Shown piece by piece: positions 13,601 to 23,500 of a stretch of 64,000 bases of DNA (its first letter is position 1; every line of letters starts with the position of its first letter). Below the pieces are notes generated by a model. It was not told where the DNA came from, did not search any database, and was given only the letters and a program-made list of their open reading frames with translations. The stretch covers positions 33,970,001 to 34,034,000 of the forward strand of contig NC_087246.1 in assembly GCF_037042905.1 (NCBI RefSeq), given 5' to 3'. The DNA is from Lytechinus pictus. Lineage: Eukaryota; Echinodermata; Echinoidea; Temnopleuroida; Toxopneustidae. Position numbers and translations under genes: made by a program.

Positions 13601-16600
13601 GGAAACAACAGTGAGATTAATTACTAAATAATTATATTATCCAAAATTATACCACTTTATATTGTTCAATCATGACACTATGTGGTAGCCTTGTGGTCTA
13701 GTGGTTCTGAGTTGACTCAAATTGTCTACCAAATGGAGGGTCAATGGTTTAAAACCCAGCTACAGTACAGTGTCATATTACTTTTAGCTTAACAAATTCA
13801 AGAAGTTGATTCATATTGGATGCACACTCAACCCTGGTGAGGTGAATGGCAACCAGCACGGTTTATTCCTTGAATGCACTGACCACTGGAAAGTCAAGCT
13901 CAATTAGCTGGAATAATAAAAATACACCTTTCAATAGATTATTTCTAAATAGACAGCGCTCTTATTAATTCTTTATCAATAATTATATTAATCTTTGCTT
14001 ACCTTCTCATCGCCACTGGACCTCCCAACATCAGTGTCAGTTTCATCGTCGCTCTCGTACAAACGTTTCTTGGGGATCCTTTTGCGCTTGCCAGAGACGA
14101 CCAGGCCGTTTTGACTCTTCTGGGATGTCATGTCGTGAAGTGCTTTCTTCAACTCAGATTCTTTGTCTGCAAAGATATGACAAGGAATTGGAATTAAAGT
14201 ACAAATGGGACAATAATGTCCTTTAATGCTCATACATGTAAGTCAACATTTTGCAACTCTCCACCCAGGTGCACGTGGTATATTGTGAAGTGCTTTCTTT
14301 CTTTGAATTTATCATTCAATACAAATCATAATTGGAATGAACAGAAGGTGGGGGGGGGGGGGAGAATGTACCAGTATTCTGATTCCTACATACATGTACA
14401 CAGTAGCGGACCGTGACCCGGAGGAGACAAAGCATTGGAGGGGCACTGCATTGGCCGGGTCACGGTCCGCCACTGCATGTACATATCTTCATGTTTGGTC
14501 TGGGGTAAACATCAACAGTATATCCAAGATTCAAGATTGTCCATAATGAAGCTCCACACTACATGAAATCTCTCATCCGCCTACATCAGTCAGAACGTCC
14601 CGGGCTTCGCTCGAGTACGGACATTACTCTACTCCATATTCCACGGACAAATACTAAAGCAGGTGACAATGCTTTTCAGACATGTGCCCCAAGACTCTGG
14701 AATGACCTTCCAAGATATACATGCGACTTTCTCCTTCTTTGGAAGTATTTAAGAAACATCTCAAGACTCTGCTTTTTAATCAATAATATTTACATCTATT
14801 AGTGATTATAATTTTCTATTGTGTAAAGCGCTGTGAAACGGTGATATATTGTAAGAGCGCTATATAAATGATCATATTATTATATTATTATTAAAGACCT
14901 TTAGAAGTGCAGAGACATTATATCATAATGTGGTATATGGGCTATACAAGAACGGTTTTCCATTATTATTATTATTATTGTTACACATGTATCTACATGT
15001 ATAGGCCTATGTGTGCAGGCCCATGTAGTTCACTGACCAATTACACGTAAAGGCAATACACCAGGTGCATGACATAGTAAGGAACTCAATTAGGCAATCA
15101 TAAGGGGGGGAAATCCAGCCAAGATGTTGAATTGAACATTGCTTTATGTACGGTACTCATGTTAAAATTGTTTTCTGGTGAATGGATGAATTTTTTCCCC
15201 TTTTTTTTTCCGGAGACTTGACTTCATGGTCTGCTTTTTGTCACGTACAGTACATGTATATCTAATATACATGAAGTAAAGCTTTACATACTACATGTAG
15301 GCCTATATATGTGACAAGTGTACCCTCCATTTACATGCATAGTATATCATGGAAATACTGATGAATATCAAATAGTAATTTCCAAAAACCTTTGTTCATA
15401 CATATGTAGGCCTATAAGAATGTTGCAACATTGCAGCAATATGGTATGAACAGGGTCAACCAGAATGTTAATCAGCCGATACACATGAGATTTAGAAGTA
15501 ACAAAAGCATATGAATTCATGTCACAAGGGAGATTGTTGCATAATGTCAGCAAAATGATGGACATAAACTCAGCACGTACGCACACTTACATGTTGGCCT
15601 ACATGTTAATGAACTGCTCCAGTATGGTGTCTAAAGTCTGTAATTACTTTCATTCTTTTTTATCATTTTTCAATAGGCTGTTCGCTTTTGAGACATGCAT
15701 TCAACAACGTAGGTCTACAAAAAAATTCAGTTTAATGCTATAAAATCTGATCGAATATTAACCCTATACAATGTGCATCCTATAGTGCCTCACTCAAGCA
15801 TATACCCTCTGAAAATAATGCTGGTGCAGAGGATTTATACTGCTGGCACTTTTAGATCAATGGCCAGTGGAAAAATGAAAGTGGAAGCATCGTGGTGTAG
15901 CAGTTCAGACGTCTCGCCTTGTAATCAGAGGATCGTGTGTTTGAATCCCACCGCGGCCTGGCTTCCTTTGGCAAGGCTTCGAATCCACACTTTGACACTC
16001 CCCACCCAGGTGTTAAATGGGCATGCGGAAATGAGAAAGCCTATGTAGTATGCCTAGTGATTGAGTCTTGGAACTCTTGTTGGAACGCTTCACAGGGAGC
16101 GGAGAATGTGCATACATTGTGTGCGGGCATGCCAGGATCCAATGTCCAGGATGATAAGTGCAAGAAACAAAGTGTAATAAGCTCTACATAAATGTAACTA
16201 TTATTAGTATTATTATGAAGAAACAAGGCAGAAGCGATTTTGTGTCTCACCCAAATATGAAAATAACCGGAAATATCATGATTTGCGAGGGCACGCAACA
16301 GAATTGTACCAAACCTTCATTGTGAAATGACTGGGATGGAATAACATTTGTCATAACAGTCTTGCACATAAACTTTAATGTTGACCTCAAAATGAACTTT
16401 GACCTTACCATGTGACCTCCGAACACAATAACATGCAGGTCTCCTAAGTACACCTATAACCCAAGTTTGATATAAAAGTGACCTACGGTTGTGGAGTTAG
16501 GTGTCATAAGAGTTTAGCATGTAAACTTAAACATTGACCTGAAAATAACCTTTGACCTTACCATGTGACCTCCGACTACAGCATATCATGCAGGTCCCCA

Positions 16601-19600
16601 AAGCATCTACCATACAAGTTTGGTTGAAAAATGAATTATGGTTGCAGATTTAAGTGTCATAAGAGAGTCTTGCACATAAACTTTAACGTTGACCTGAAAA
16701 TTACCTTTGACCTTACCATGAGACCTCCGACAGCAGCATAACATACAGGTCGATCCCAAAAGTACATATACATGTACCATCCAAGTTTGGTTGAAAAGTG
16801 ACTTACGCTTGCGGAGTTATGTGTCATAAGAGAGCCTTGCACATAAACTTTAACGTTGACCTGAAAATGACCTTTGACATACCATGTGACCTCCGACTGC
16901 AGCATAACATGCAGGTGCCCCCAGTCCATGTACCATCCAAGTTTTGTTGAAAAGTGACTTACAGTTGCGGAGTTACATGTATGTGTCATAATGTTTGTGA
17001 CGGAAGGGCGACCAACGATATTTGGATCCCTAAGTCTCGCCTTCACCTCTGGTGGGCGAGACAAAAATGAATAAAGAAGAAAATTGCATATAAACAGGAA
17101 TAATAATATTTGCAGATAGGTAAAGAACAAAATGAATTCCTGAACTTTCATCATAGAGGGTTTTAAATTATACATATTTCTAAAGTCACAAAGCCCCATG
17201 AGAGACCAACATATTGTTGAATGGGCTTCCATGTTCTTTCGATAAATAAATAGGCTACATGTAAATAAATAAATAAACAAATAAATAGAAATCATACTTA
17301 ATCAAATAAAATGAATATAAATAAATCAATTAAATCAATAAATGAATGAATGAATGAATAAATAAATACATAAATAAATAAAATAAAATATATATTCCTT
17401 CACTTTATCTAGAAACAAAATGAAAAATATATTGATTCAATTTCAAGTTTCTATTTCACAACTATACAGGTGTACTGTAGGTCTCCAAGACATACCATTA
17501 ACACTGAGGCTGTGCATCTCGGTGTTAATGACTATATTTTCAGTCATCCGTTACCAATATAACAAGGAACTATATACTAGTATTATGCAGGACCAATATG
17601 ACTATTAAAGTGGTATTTGTAAGCTTCACATTAATGTACAGTATATATACTTGTACATGTATGCCATAAATTTATAAGCCTACATGCTGACATTTGAATG
17701 ACTGTGTTCCGATAAATATATGAAATCAAAAACACGTGTTGCATAACAAAATCGGTGTGACATCTTGGCCTACATGCATGAAAACACATACACTGTATTT
17801 TAATAGGACATCATAACATTAATTTTTGAAGTACATGTATTAATCAACACGTAAAACATATGTACATGGAGATTATAACTACATGTAGCAGACTATTATG
17901 GGCCTAGGTATACATGTACATACAGTCATATTCATTACCTTTCTTAATCCTCAAGTCTATTGCCTCCATGTTTATATATTCTTAGACATCGATCAGGCGT
18001 GTATTACAGATCCAATGACACAGTTGTGCGCATATAATGCATTAGAAATTATGATGCATCATATTCAAAGTCCATGCATGTATACTCTTCCAAGAAGAAA
18101 CCCTTGCTTCTTTTCCTGGCTAAGAATAAATTAGATATACATGTAGTACTACATTGTAGTGCATGCGTGCGCATGAAGTACATCCTACAAAATAGAATTA
18201 TAATCTGCAGATGGAAGAATATATTCCTATAGTATAGCAATCTCTACACACAGTACTCAGCATGCTCACTGCACAATATATTCCTTACCCTCCCTGAAAA
18301 CATTCAAGAACAGGCTGATATACACCAGCCCTCCTTTGTCTCAAGTTATTCCAAGACTTAAGAATGTCCAGCAAAAACATGAAAAGTACTCTGCAAGTTA
18401 CAATTCGCCTTTTTGTTATGCAGATTAGCTCCCAGGTGATGGCAAAATTTCCCAGGTGTGGAGAATTCAGACATGCATATAATATAAACTCACTGATACT
18501 GCATTGGAAATGAACATGTGTGTGCATCAAAAAGCATGTACAGGAGTGCATGCATACAGTACTCACACAACAAACACAGTTGACATTTGTGTGCAGCGGT
18601 GCAATTAGGCCATTGGATATGAGTCAATTTGCCTCAGAATAAGTGTGTGTAACTTGATAATGAACATAACAAATATGCAAGTTATGTTAGGAAATAGCAC
18701 TTTTTACTGGATATCAGGGGCATACATGTACATAACAATAAGAGACTACTATGTAGTTGACCCAGCTACATGCATGTACTGTACATGTACTGTACATGTA
18801 CCTCGGACTTCATGAATATTTTTGAATAATAACTTCTAACTTTTTTGTATTGGACATACAGTAGCATAAGTACACAAAATATACAAGTGCATGATTAATG
18901 CAATGTGCAAAATACAACATAAAAATGATAAACAAAAAGTACATGTTTATATGAATTCAACACCTGTAAAAAGATTCTACAGGTATTCATATAATGATTA
19001 TAATATATATATTTTTTTTCCTCTAATTTGTATGAGCTTTTATGAATTATCCAAATTTTCTGACCATATTCCATAACCATGGGGAAATAAGAGCGGTCAC
19101 ATGTTTTATCCTATTCATTCAAATGTGATCATGTATTACATGTACATGTACAAATGTACAGCTAAATAAGACTGCTTACATGTATACAGTATAAATGCAA
19201 GCGGTGGCATACAGATCGTGGGGGCTTTGGGGTGCCTGCCCGGCTGCCCCCCCCCCTCCAAAAGAAAAAAAATCAATCACAACCAAGAAAAAGAGAGAAA
19301 AGGAAGAAATATTATATTATTTTCTGAATACATGTATTATGTCAATATATAACACAAAATTGTAGTTTTGTCATCAAATTGTTGAAAAATGTGCTTTTTA
19401 TGAATTTTGCCCAATATGCCACATCTCGCCATCTAAAATTTTTTGCTCATTACGCCACTGAATGCAAGGATGAGTATAAATGTCACTACGATTTTCTTCA
19501 AGTTATATCGGTCCAGTCTATATATATCAGGCCTTCACTAATTAATTGCATATCATGTCATATTTCACAATTTCACGGGGTTGCCAGTTGCTATGCAGTC

Positions 19601-22600
19601 AAGCTACATTGTAAGCTTATACATGTAGTGGCAACCCCTGCAGCCTTCTAAGTTCAAAACTCGATATGTTATAGAAAACTTTTTTCATTGTTTGGATTGT
19701 CAGATACATGTACATGCATTTTGTTACGTACTCTATTTATTTTCTTTGTTAATTTGTTAATGAAAAAGTTGCAGAAATCAATAAATGAAATGAAATGAAA
19801 AAGTACATGTATACATCTATATTCTTGATTTTCTTTCTCCTTTTCCATAAATTGTCATGTGACCATTTTAAACAGTAATTTTAAACTAACTCACTATTTC
19901 ATATAGTGCAACCAAACCCCAAAATGATTAGTTTTTTTTTTTAAGAGGGGTTATTCTCGGACAAGCCAGTGGCTTTTCTTCAGCAAGTAAATTAAATTGA
20001 TCCATGTCGTGTAAATACATGTATGCAGAAATGGAACGACTACATGTAAATCTTGATAATATTGATATTGATTAAGTCTATTTGATCATAGGACTACACT
20101 ACAGTATCACATGATATGTACATACAAAGTTAAGCAAGACAGTCCTACATGTACCTACATTAGGGAGTTGGTGTCATAAATCTATTGTACATGTACACTC
20201 GGTCACTCACTATCATTTTACCAATTTCAAATACCTATTTTCACTGATTCTTACCAAAATGGCTTCATTTTAACATTATTCATTTCATTTATTTCCATTT
20301 CTAGTAAAAAACATTCAAATACAATCAAATATTTACAAAAAGAAAACGTATGAATATAAATACCAAGAATATGGGGGATCGAGCCAGCAGAGGCCATTGG
20401 CCTTTCAAAGGCTGGGCTCCAATGCCATATTGAAACATACATAATATAGAGAGAGAAAGGGGGGGGGTACATTTATGTCTGAATTGTGATGGGTAAATAA
20501 TAATTAGTAAAGGACTGTATGTTCCATGAAAATCTAACAGATTTGAATTACTGGTGCATACTGCTCGTGTTTGCATACAATTTTTTGAATAATGAATTAA
20601 CATTTTATTTCTCATAAAATTATTTTTTTTCTGAGACTTTTGCTGTAATGCTTGATTAATTTTATTGTGTTATATGTACATGTACTGTACAAAGTATTCC
20701 ATTCAAGATTGACTACATGTATTAAGGTACATGTAAATATGTTTTATTTTGTAACCTACATGTACATGTAATTGCTTTATGGTGTGGAGTCATACAATGA
20801 GTTACGATTGATCCAATCAATCTGAACTGTCTGGAATCCATCCATGCCATTTTTTTTTCTACAAGAAATTTGCACAATATCACTAGTAAACAAAGAGAAT
20901 CACACTGAATTTTCAAGAGAACAATGAATATATGAATGTACATCATTATCTAGAATATATTTTGAATAAACCTGCATTTTAGATATTGACGTTGCTGGCT
21001 GTCCATAGTTGTGGTTGATCGGATCATTCACAACTCTTTGTAAGACGGGCCCCTGATCTGTCTTCAGCTTTTCTTGTTCTATTCCATCATTAATAGGCCT
21101 ACAAACTACATTGTAGGCCCTGTACCATACATGTACTTGCAATGTTCACCTCAAAAATTGTTCTCTGGAAGATAGATTGCCTACAAACATGTATATTATT
21201 TTTGTGTTTGGCCTACATGTACATACATGTACATGTACAGTATGTATAAACTATAATTAATTCAATTCATAATTCAGTTTGATATTCAAATTAACATTCA
21301 GAACAGTCATAATAATTTTTATTAATGATTCAGTTTTGGATTCAAATCTGATTCACATGACTACACAATAATGTATACTAATAGCCAGGTGGGGTTGTTG
21401 TGTAATAAAGGCCTATACACTAAAATATACTGTACTGTACATTCTAGGTCTAAGTTACACTGTCTACACAGTATTTGTATAAATTTTGAGTTTAAGATGA
21501 ATTAATTCATCAGTCATCTTCAGGCATGCCTAATACATGTAGGCCTATATGATGAACGTACATGTAGGCATACATGAATTAATGTAAACCATATCAAAGG
21601 TTTTTTTTAAATATTATATATATGCAATACAGTGAATACATGTACATCATGTATAAAGAAATTTATACTAAAGTAAAGTAAACTTTTGTTCAAAAAGTAG
21701 CTGGGCCAATTAAAGGATCTTTTGAATAAATCAAATATTGATGTTTTTTGAGATACGTGTAAATAGGCTTTATTATAAATCTCCTGAATCTACATGTAAA
21801 CTTGATAGATCTACAGTATACGGTCTGAAGGATACGTATTGCTAATTAATGAAATTCCATGCTTTAGCTGTCATTGAAGATTTTTGTTTTTGCCATGCAT
21901 GCATGCATGATGTAGTCCTGGATGTAGTGTAGATTATAATACCCGAGGGCCAAGACCATGTAATTTAGTGTGCACAGGGGCGGATCAAGGGCCAGGGGCA
22001 CATTTTCCTGATGAAAATGTGACAAGCAAAAAAAAAAAAAGGTTTTTACCTAAAATTGAGGGTCATTTCATCCCCAAAAAATTTGACAAGCCCCAACCCC
22101 AAAAAAAGATAATTATTTTCAAAGGGGGAGGGGGCACACTTGGGTAAAAATGGCCTACATGTATTTATATTAAACATTTTGATTATGGCTCTCAAAAGGG
22201 GGGCACTGTGGCCAGATGTGCCCCCCCCCCTGGATTAGGCCAGGGTATACATGCATGTGCAGGCCATTCGAGGCAAGCGATCCGACGGACCTAAATCAAT
22301 GTACATAGGCAATGCAAATAAATGACACTTTCCTGATTCATCTGGTCAATTGATTGTGTCCCAACATTCATTTCCACCAACTTTTAATAACTCATTTGGT
22401 GAGGGATTCAATAGACCCTAACCTCAAGGCCTATGTATATATAATTCATCTATGATCTAGGGCCTATGTGAGGGCTGAGGCATGTCTGCTTTGCAGCACA
22501 AAATGGATAAAATATACATAAAATGATTGTAACTTATTTCTAACTCAATGAATTGGTCATGTAAAAACAAATCATGATCAGAGTCCTAGCCAATTAGTTC

Positions 22601-23106
22601 TCATTGTTTGTAAACATTCAAGTCGAGAAAGTTGCGGTGTACCACTCGAGTAGGCGCAGTGGACACGTGCGCTATGTACACTAAACGAAACATGTTGTAT
22701 ACAGTACTAATAAGAAGCCTAACTGCTAGATCTCGGCCTATATGTTTCTTTTGGAATCCCAAATCTAAACAAGGCATTACATGTTAAAAGAAATTTCTTG
22801 AGCTATAAAAATACACTTGAACACTGAAAAATACATGCAGTTAGTTCCAGCATACTTCGAAATCACCATTTCCTCAAAACAAACACAAAATCATGATGTT
22901 TATCAGTATATCTCACCGCTGGTCTGCAAGATCTTTGCTTCGCCCATAGGCCATCCACCGGACGGAGGTTTTTTTCTCCCCTGTCCCTCTCGCCACTCAA
23001 TCAGATACATTTCCGGTGTATAACCCAAGATCCACTCGCTGTTTACGACGCTGTATGAGCCTGCATCAGCCTCATTTGTCCACTCTACCAAAGCATATTT
23101 CTTCAT
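4483..23106 (-). CDS. BEN-domain protein, whole gene span (8 coding exons plus one alternative last exon)
   Basis: Exons in order of transcription: 23106-22917, 14166-14003, 13306-13102, 12574-12368, 10893-10700, 8944-8810, 7860-7641, then either 5019-4889 or 4667-4483. All introns are GT-AG and the phases agree throughout, giving proteins of 481 or 499 residues. Layout: N-terminal domain 1-63; basic clusters near 88-98 and 118-127; Glu-rich run about 201-216; coiled coil about 228-255; basic segment in 256-320; Ser/Pro/Lys linker 321-365; BEN domain from about 366 to 470. BEN domains are DNA- or protein-binding modules of chromatin factors and transcriptional repressors, so a nuclear role is expected. 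The layout (short N-terminal domain, coiled coil, C-terminal BEN) recalls BEND5, but orthology cannot be settled by eye. The splice structure is inferred, not backed by transcripts. Confidence 0.88.
4796..4801 (-). promoter_or_regulatory. Possible ATTAAA polyadenylation signal for isoform 8a
   Basis: The minus strand reads ATTAAA here, 88 bases past the 8a stop and before the 8b acceptor. This position suits an alternative last exon. No cleavage site can be proved from sequence. Confidence 0.3.
4889..5019 (-). CDS. BEN gene alternative last exon 8a (proximal)
   Basis: Acceptor tccacag; joins exon 7 in phase 1 and adds residues 439-481 before a TGA. It completes the BEN domain with RFPNISHCDIGQAINGRLSS and then a strongly basic tail (REQKREHRRRLKQGH). 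It aligns with exon 8b at 21 of 33 positions, including an identical 13-residue core HCDIGQAINGRLS, so the two arose by exon duplication. An ATTAAA sequence on the minus strand about 88 bases after the stop could end this isoform. Confidence 0.85.
5131..5560. repeat. Minisatellite of about 107-130 bp units, with CA runs
   Basis: Roughly four degenerate copies of a unit containing caggaat..agagggtgat, gacagggtcga, ggatggttaggaaga and gcattccacacac. Unit starts fall near 5139, 5265, 5382 and 5489. One CA dinucleotide run lies at 5233-5256. It sits in the BEN intron about 110 bp upstream of exon 8a, so it is close to that acceptor. Confidence 0.7.
6490..6870. repeat. Inverted array of short GTCTAAT-type units
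   Basis: The left half repeats degenerate units of about 20 bp containing gtctaat, ttcgtcta and tggtcta. The right half repeats their inverse (attagac, tagacca). Together they form a large imperfect hairpin made of short quasi-repeats. Intron of the BEN gene. Confidence 0.6.
6899..7174. mobile_element. MITE with CCTGGGGCCCGT ends, copy 1
   Basis: The left end cctggggcccgt and the inverted right end cctgggccccgt are followed inward by related (a/t)aca(a)ag..gttgcgattgat motifs on both sides. A related element lies at about 20,790-21,053. Confidence 0.65.
7350..7640. repeat. Near-perfect 144-bp tandem duplication abutting the exon 7 donor
   Basis: Copy 1 is 7350-7493 and copy 2 is 7497-7640, offset exactly 147 bp, with a 3-bp gcc spacer. 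I found one mismatch (gagttac versus gaattac). Each copy ends in ctcac, the complement of the GTGAG splice donor. Copy 2 holds the real donor of exon 7, so copy 1 holds a second potential donor. The duplicated block stops exactly at the exon-intron border. Confidence 0.92.
7641..7860 (-). CDS. BEN gene exon 7 (N-terminal two thirds of the BEN domain)
   Basis: Residues 366-438, with acceptor cattag and donor gtgagt. It carries hallmark BEN-domain segments: a G(S)GVFI start followed by an EVW..LN helix, TAFTRRLLPFVFS, and later LDPKKVDAIY. The first half of the domain is complete. The rest (FP.....D...AINGRL) must come from one of the two terminal exons, both of which accept the phase-1 junction. 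The donor lies at the edge of a 144-bp tandem duplication. Confidence 0.92.
7900..8540. repeat. GAT/ATG microsatellite with higher-order units of about 119 bp
   Basis: An imperfect (GAT)n array. Within it a block reading gatgatatccatgatgataa followed by tggtagtggtggtgg recurs near 8030, 8148 and 8267, so the array also has a longer period. It lies in the intron 5' of BEN exon 7 and starts about 40 bp from the acceptor at 7861. The long Asp-rich reading frame over it is a by-product of the repeat. Confidence 0.9.
8810..8944 (-). CDS. BEN gene exon 6 (Ser/Pro/Lys linker)
   Basis: Forty-five codons with both borders in phase 0 (acceptor atatag, donor gtaaaa), encoding residues 321-365. The motifs LSPTK and VPSPSPSKKQ look like proline-directed kinase sites just ahead of the BEN domain. 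As a symmetric phase-0 exon it could be skipped without breaking the frame. The TGATGA array lies in the intron after it. Confidence 0.82.
9300..9700. repeat. Fragment of an interspersed repeat
   Basis: Contains aaaatgtcataactttctta and tccgattttgatgaaatttt, wording shared with the large palindromic element at 48.7-49.3 kb. This suggests a truncated relative. The boundaries are not clear. Confidence 0.4.
10176..10463 (+). mobile_element. tRNA-derived SINE, copy 1
   Basis: The head is tRNA-like, with an A-box region tggattagtctccgg and an intact B box GGTTCGAATCC at 10228-10238. A body with gcactcgacccaggtgaggt and acagccggggtaataata follows, then an ATT-rich tail. It matches the copy at 11,566 along its length. 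Pol III promoter boxes plus a non-tRNA body and simple tail define a SINE. Confidence 0.85.
10528..10678. mobile_element. Short MITE with TTTCATAAAG ends
   Basis: The ends atttcataaag and ctttatgaaac are inverted, around a tatggtaactaccatggcaa centre. It resembles the GTTTCATGAA group elsewhere in the window. It lies about 20 bp from BEN exon 5, on its 3' side. Confidence 0.5.
10700..10893 (-). CDS. BEN gene exon 5 (basic linker)
   Basis: Residues 256-320, with acceptor ttctag and donor gtaagt. The first part (LPKVHAIALKALG) extends the helical region of exon 4. The second part is strongly basic (KSSKVIKRKALSQNK, KGRRRPGQ) and could be a second nuclear signal or a DNA-contacting linker. Entry phase 1, exit phase 0. 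Confidence 0.85.
11566..11868 (+). mobile_element. tRNA-derived SINE, copy 2
   Basis: Same family as the copy at 10,176: tggattagtctccggacttt, a B box GGTTCAAATCC with one change, ccaggtgaggtgaatgggta, acagccggggtaataata and a tail of TTATTA units. It lies in the same BEN intron as copy 1. Confidence 0.85.
12368..12574 (-). CDS. BEN gene exon 4 (acidic run and coiled coil)
   Basis: Residues 187-255 plus the first base of codon 256, with acceptor aaatccag and donor gtattt. An uninterrupted Glu run lies near residues 205-215. It is followed by ELSELEKLRLEVRGLRDE and on to HEVCK, with Leu/Ile/Val at heptad spacing, as expected of a coiled coil used for dimerisation. Some BEN proteins, including BEND5, carry a coiled coil ahead of the BEN domain. 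Confidence 0.85.
13102..13306 (-). CDS. BEN gene exon 3 (Lys/Gln/Asp-rich linker)
   Basis: Residues 119-186 plus the first base of codon 187, with acceptor catgtag and donor gtaaga. The start KRSRKTKKAEE extends the basic character of exon 2. The rest is a low-complexity polar segment with repeated DQEP-type units (KDQEPNLDQEPGQEDQDP), probably disordered. It carries no recognisable catalytic motif. Confidence 0.82.
13678..13925 (+). mobile_element. Degenerate tRNA-derived SINE
   Basis: A tRNA-like head (gtggtctagtggtt) and a decayed B box (tggtttaaaaccc) are followed by the family body (cactcaaccctggtgaggtgaatgg). It is clearly older than the two better copies. Confidence 0.65.
14003..14166 (-). 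CDS. BEN gene exon 2 (basic region)
   Basis: Residues 64-118, with acceptor tttgcag and donor gtaagc. It begins DKESELKKALHD, a helix-forming stretch that runs on from exon 1. It holds the basic cluster SGKRKRIPKKR, a likely nuclear localisation signal, and an acidic YESDDETDTD patch resembling a CK2-type phosphorylation site. Entry phase 1, exit phase 0. Confidence 0.85.
14401..14475. mobile_element. hAT-like MITE, copy 2, with 8-bp target duplication
   Basis: A 75-bp relative of the element at 2448, with ends CAGTAGCGGACCGTGACC and its inverse. It is flanked by the direct repeat catgtaca (14393-14400 and 14476-14483). The middle is deleted relative to copy 1. Confidence 0.8.
14546..14895 (+). 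mobile_element. 3' end of a CR1/L2-like LINE (5'-truncated)
   Basis: The translated stretch contains LRSSTDITLLHIPRTNTKAG, AFQTCAPRLWNDLP and a damaged Lys/Arg-rich ending. This is the characteristic C-terminus of ORF2 in CR1/L2-type non-LTR retrotransposons. A 3' tail (aaagcgctgtgaaacg, gcgctatataaatgatcat) and ATT repeats follow. Everything upstream is missing, as usual for 5'-truncated copies. Confidence 0.75.
15884..16215 (+). mobile_element. tRNA-derived SINE of a different subfamily
   Basis: The head gtggtgtagcagttcagac..cgccttgtaatcag is tRNA-like, possibly from a Thr(TGT)-type tRNA. The B box is gtttgaatccc. The body contains ctttggcaaggcttcgaatc and cacccaggtgttaaatgggc. It ends in aagctctacataaatgtaac and ATT units. 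Confidence 0.7.
16238..17067. mobile_element. Non-autonomous DNA element with GTCTC(A/G)CCC ends and internal units of about 155 bp
   Basis: The terminus ttttgtgtctcaccc at 16237-16251 is matched inverted by gggcgagacaaaaa near 17054-17067. Inside are about four tandem units, each with caagtttggttgaaaa, gtgtcataagag, ttgacctgaaaat and cctttgacctta. Each unit carries a DR1-like nuclear-receptor motif on the minus strand (near 16393, 16546, 16701 and 16868). It lies in BEN intron 1. Confidence 0.7.
17300..22800. other. Large BEN intron 1 with very frequent TACATGTA-type words
   Basis: No exon is supported here. The striking feature is the density of acatgta, tacatgt and tgtacatgta words, for example at 18,721-18,800, 19,136-19,150 and 21,210-21,242. 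It also holds AAATA runs near 17,330-17,390, decayed element fragments near 19,200, 21,976 and 22,200 (C-rich ggggcggatc type), and the MITE at 20,790. Confidence 0.6.
20790..21053. mobile_element. MITE related to the element at 6899
   Basis: The inner terminal motifs caatgagttacgattgatcc and, inverted on the right, aagagttgtgaatgatccg, followed by acgggcccctgat, match the 6.9-kb MITE family with decay at the left tip. Confidence 0.55.
22917..23106 (-). CDS. BEN gene exon 1 (start codon, N-terminal domain)
   Basis: This exon encodes residues 1-63 and the first base of codon 64. It starts with MKKYALVEWTNEADAG and ends in a GGWP..EAKILQTS segment before a gtgaga donor. The alternation of Tyr/Val/Trp residues (YALVEW, SEWILGY, YLIEW) suggests a small beta-rich fold, of the kind found at the N-terminus of several BEN proteins. 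The ATG is the first in this open frame after the probable promoter. An 8.7-kb intron follows. Confidence 0.85.
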
Positions 23107-23500
23107 CTTTCCTAAATTGAGCTTAAAAAGCCAGAATAAATGCTAATGAGATAATTTTAAATCAAAACCAAAAAGTCGTCGATCCGGTGGTATATATTTC
23201 ATACACCTTCCGTGATATCCTACACAAACACATTAAACATACGAAATTTAAAGTAGTCCATCAGAATAAGTAATATTTATTTTAGGTCTTGCACGAATTT
23301 ACGTAAATAGTTAATTTACAAATTCCCTCAGATTAAGTATATATAATTTTCCTTCCTCATCCCAACAAAAAAAGAAACCTCTATCTATTCCCCCCAAAAA
23401 ACTATTTCACTCCCCAAAACGCCCATATTATATGGACGTACGGGAATTCGCATTCATCCGCGCGCGGTATATCTTGCGGTAAGTTGAAGTGAGAGAAACA
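23107..23500 (-). promoter_or_regulatory. Probable 5' leader and promoter region of the BEN gene
   Basis: This lies upstream of the BEN start codon. It includes the CG-rich stretch ccgcgcgcgg near 23,459-23,468 and a near-perfect palindrome CCATATTATATGG near 23,425-23,437. I see no clear TATA box at a fixed distance, and the transcription start is not determined. Confidence 0.3.
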
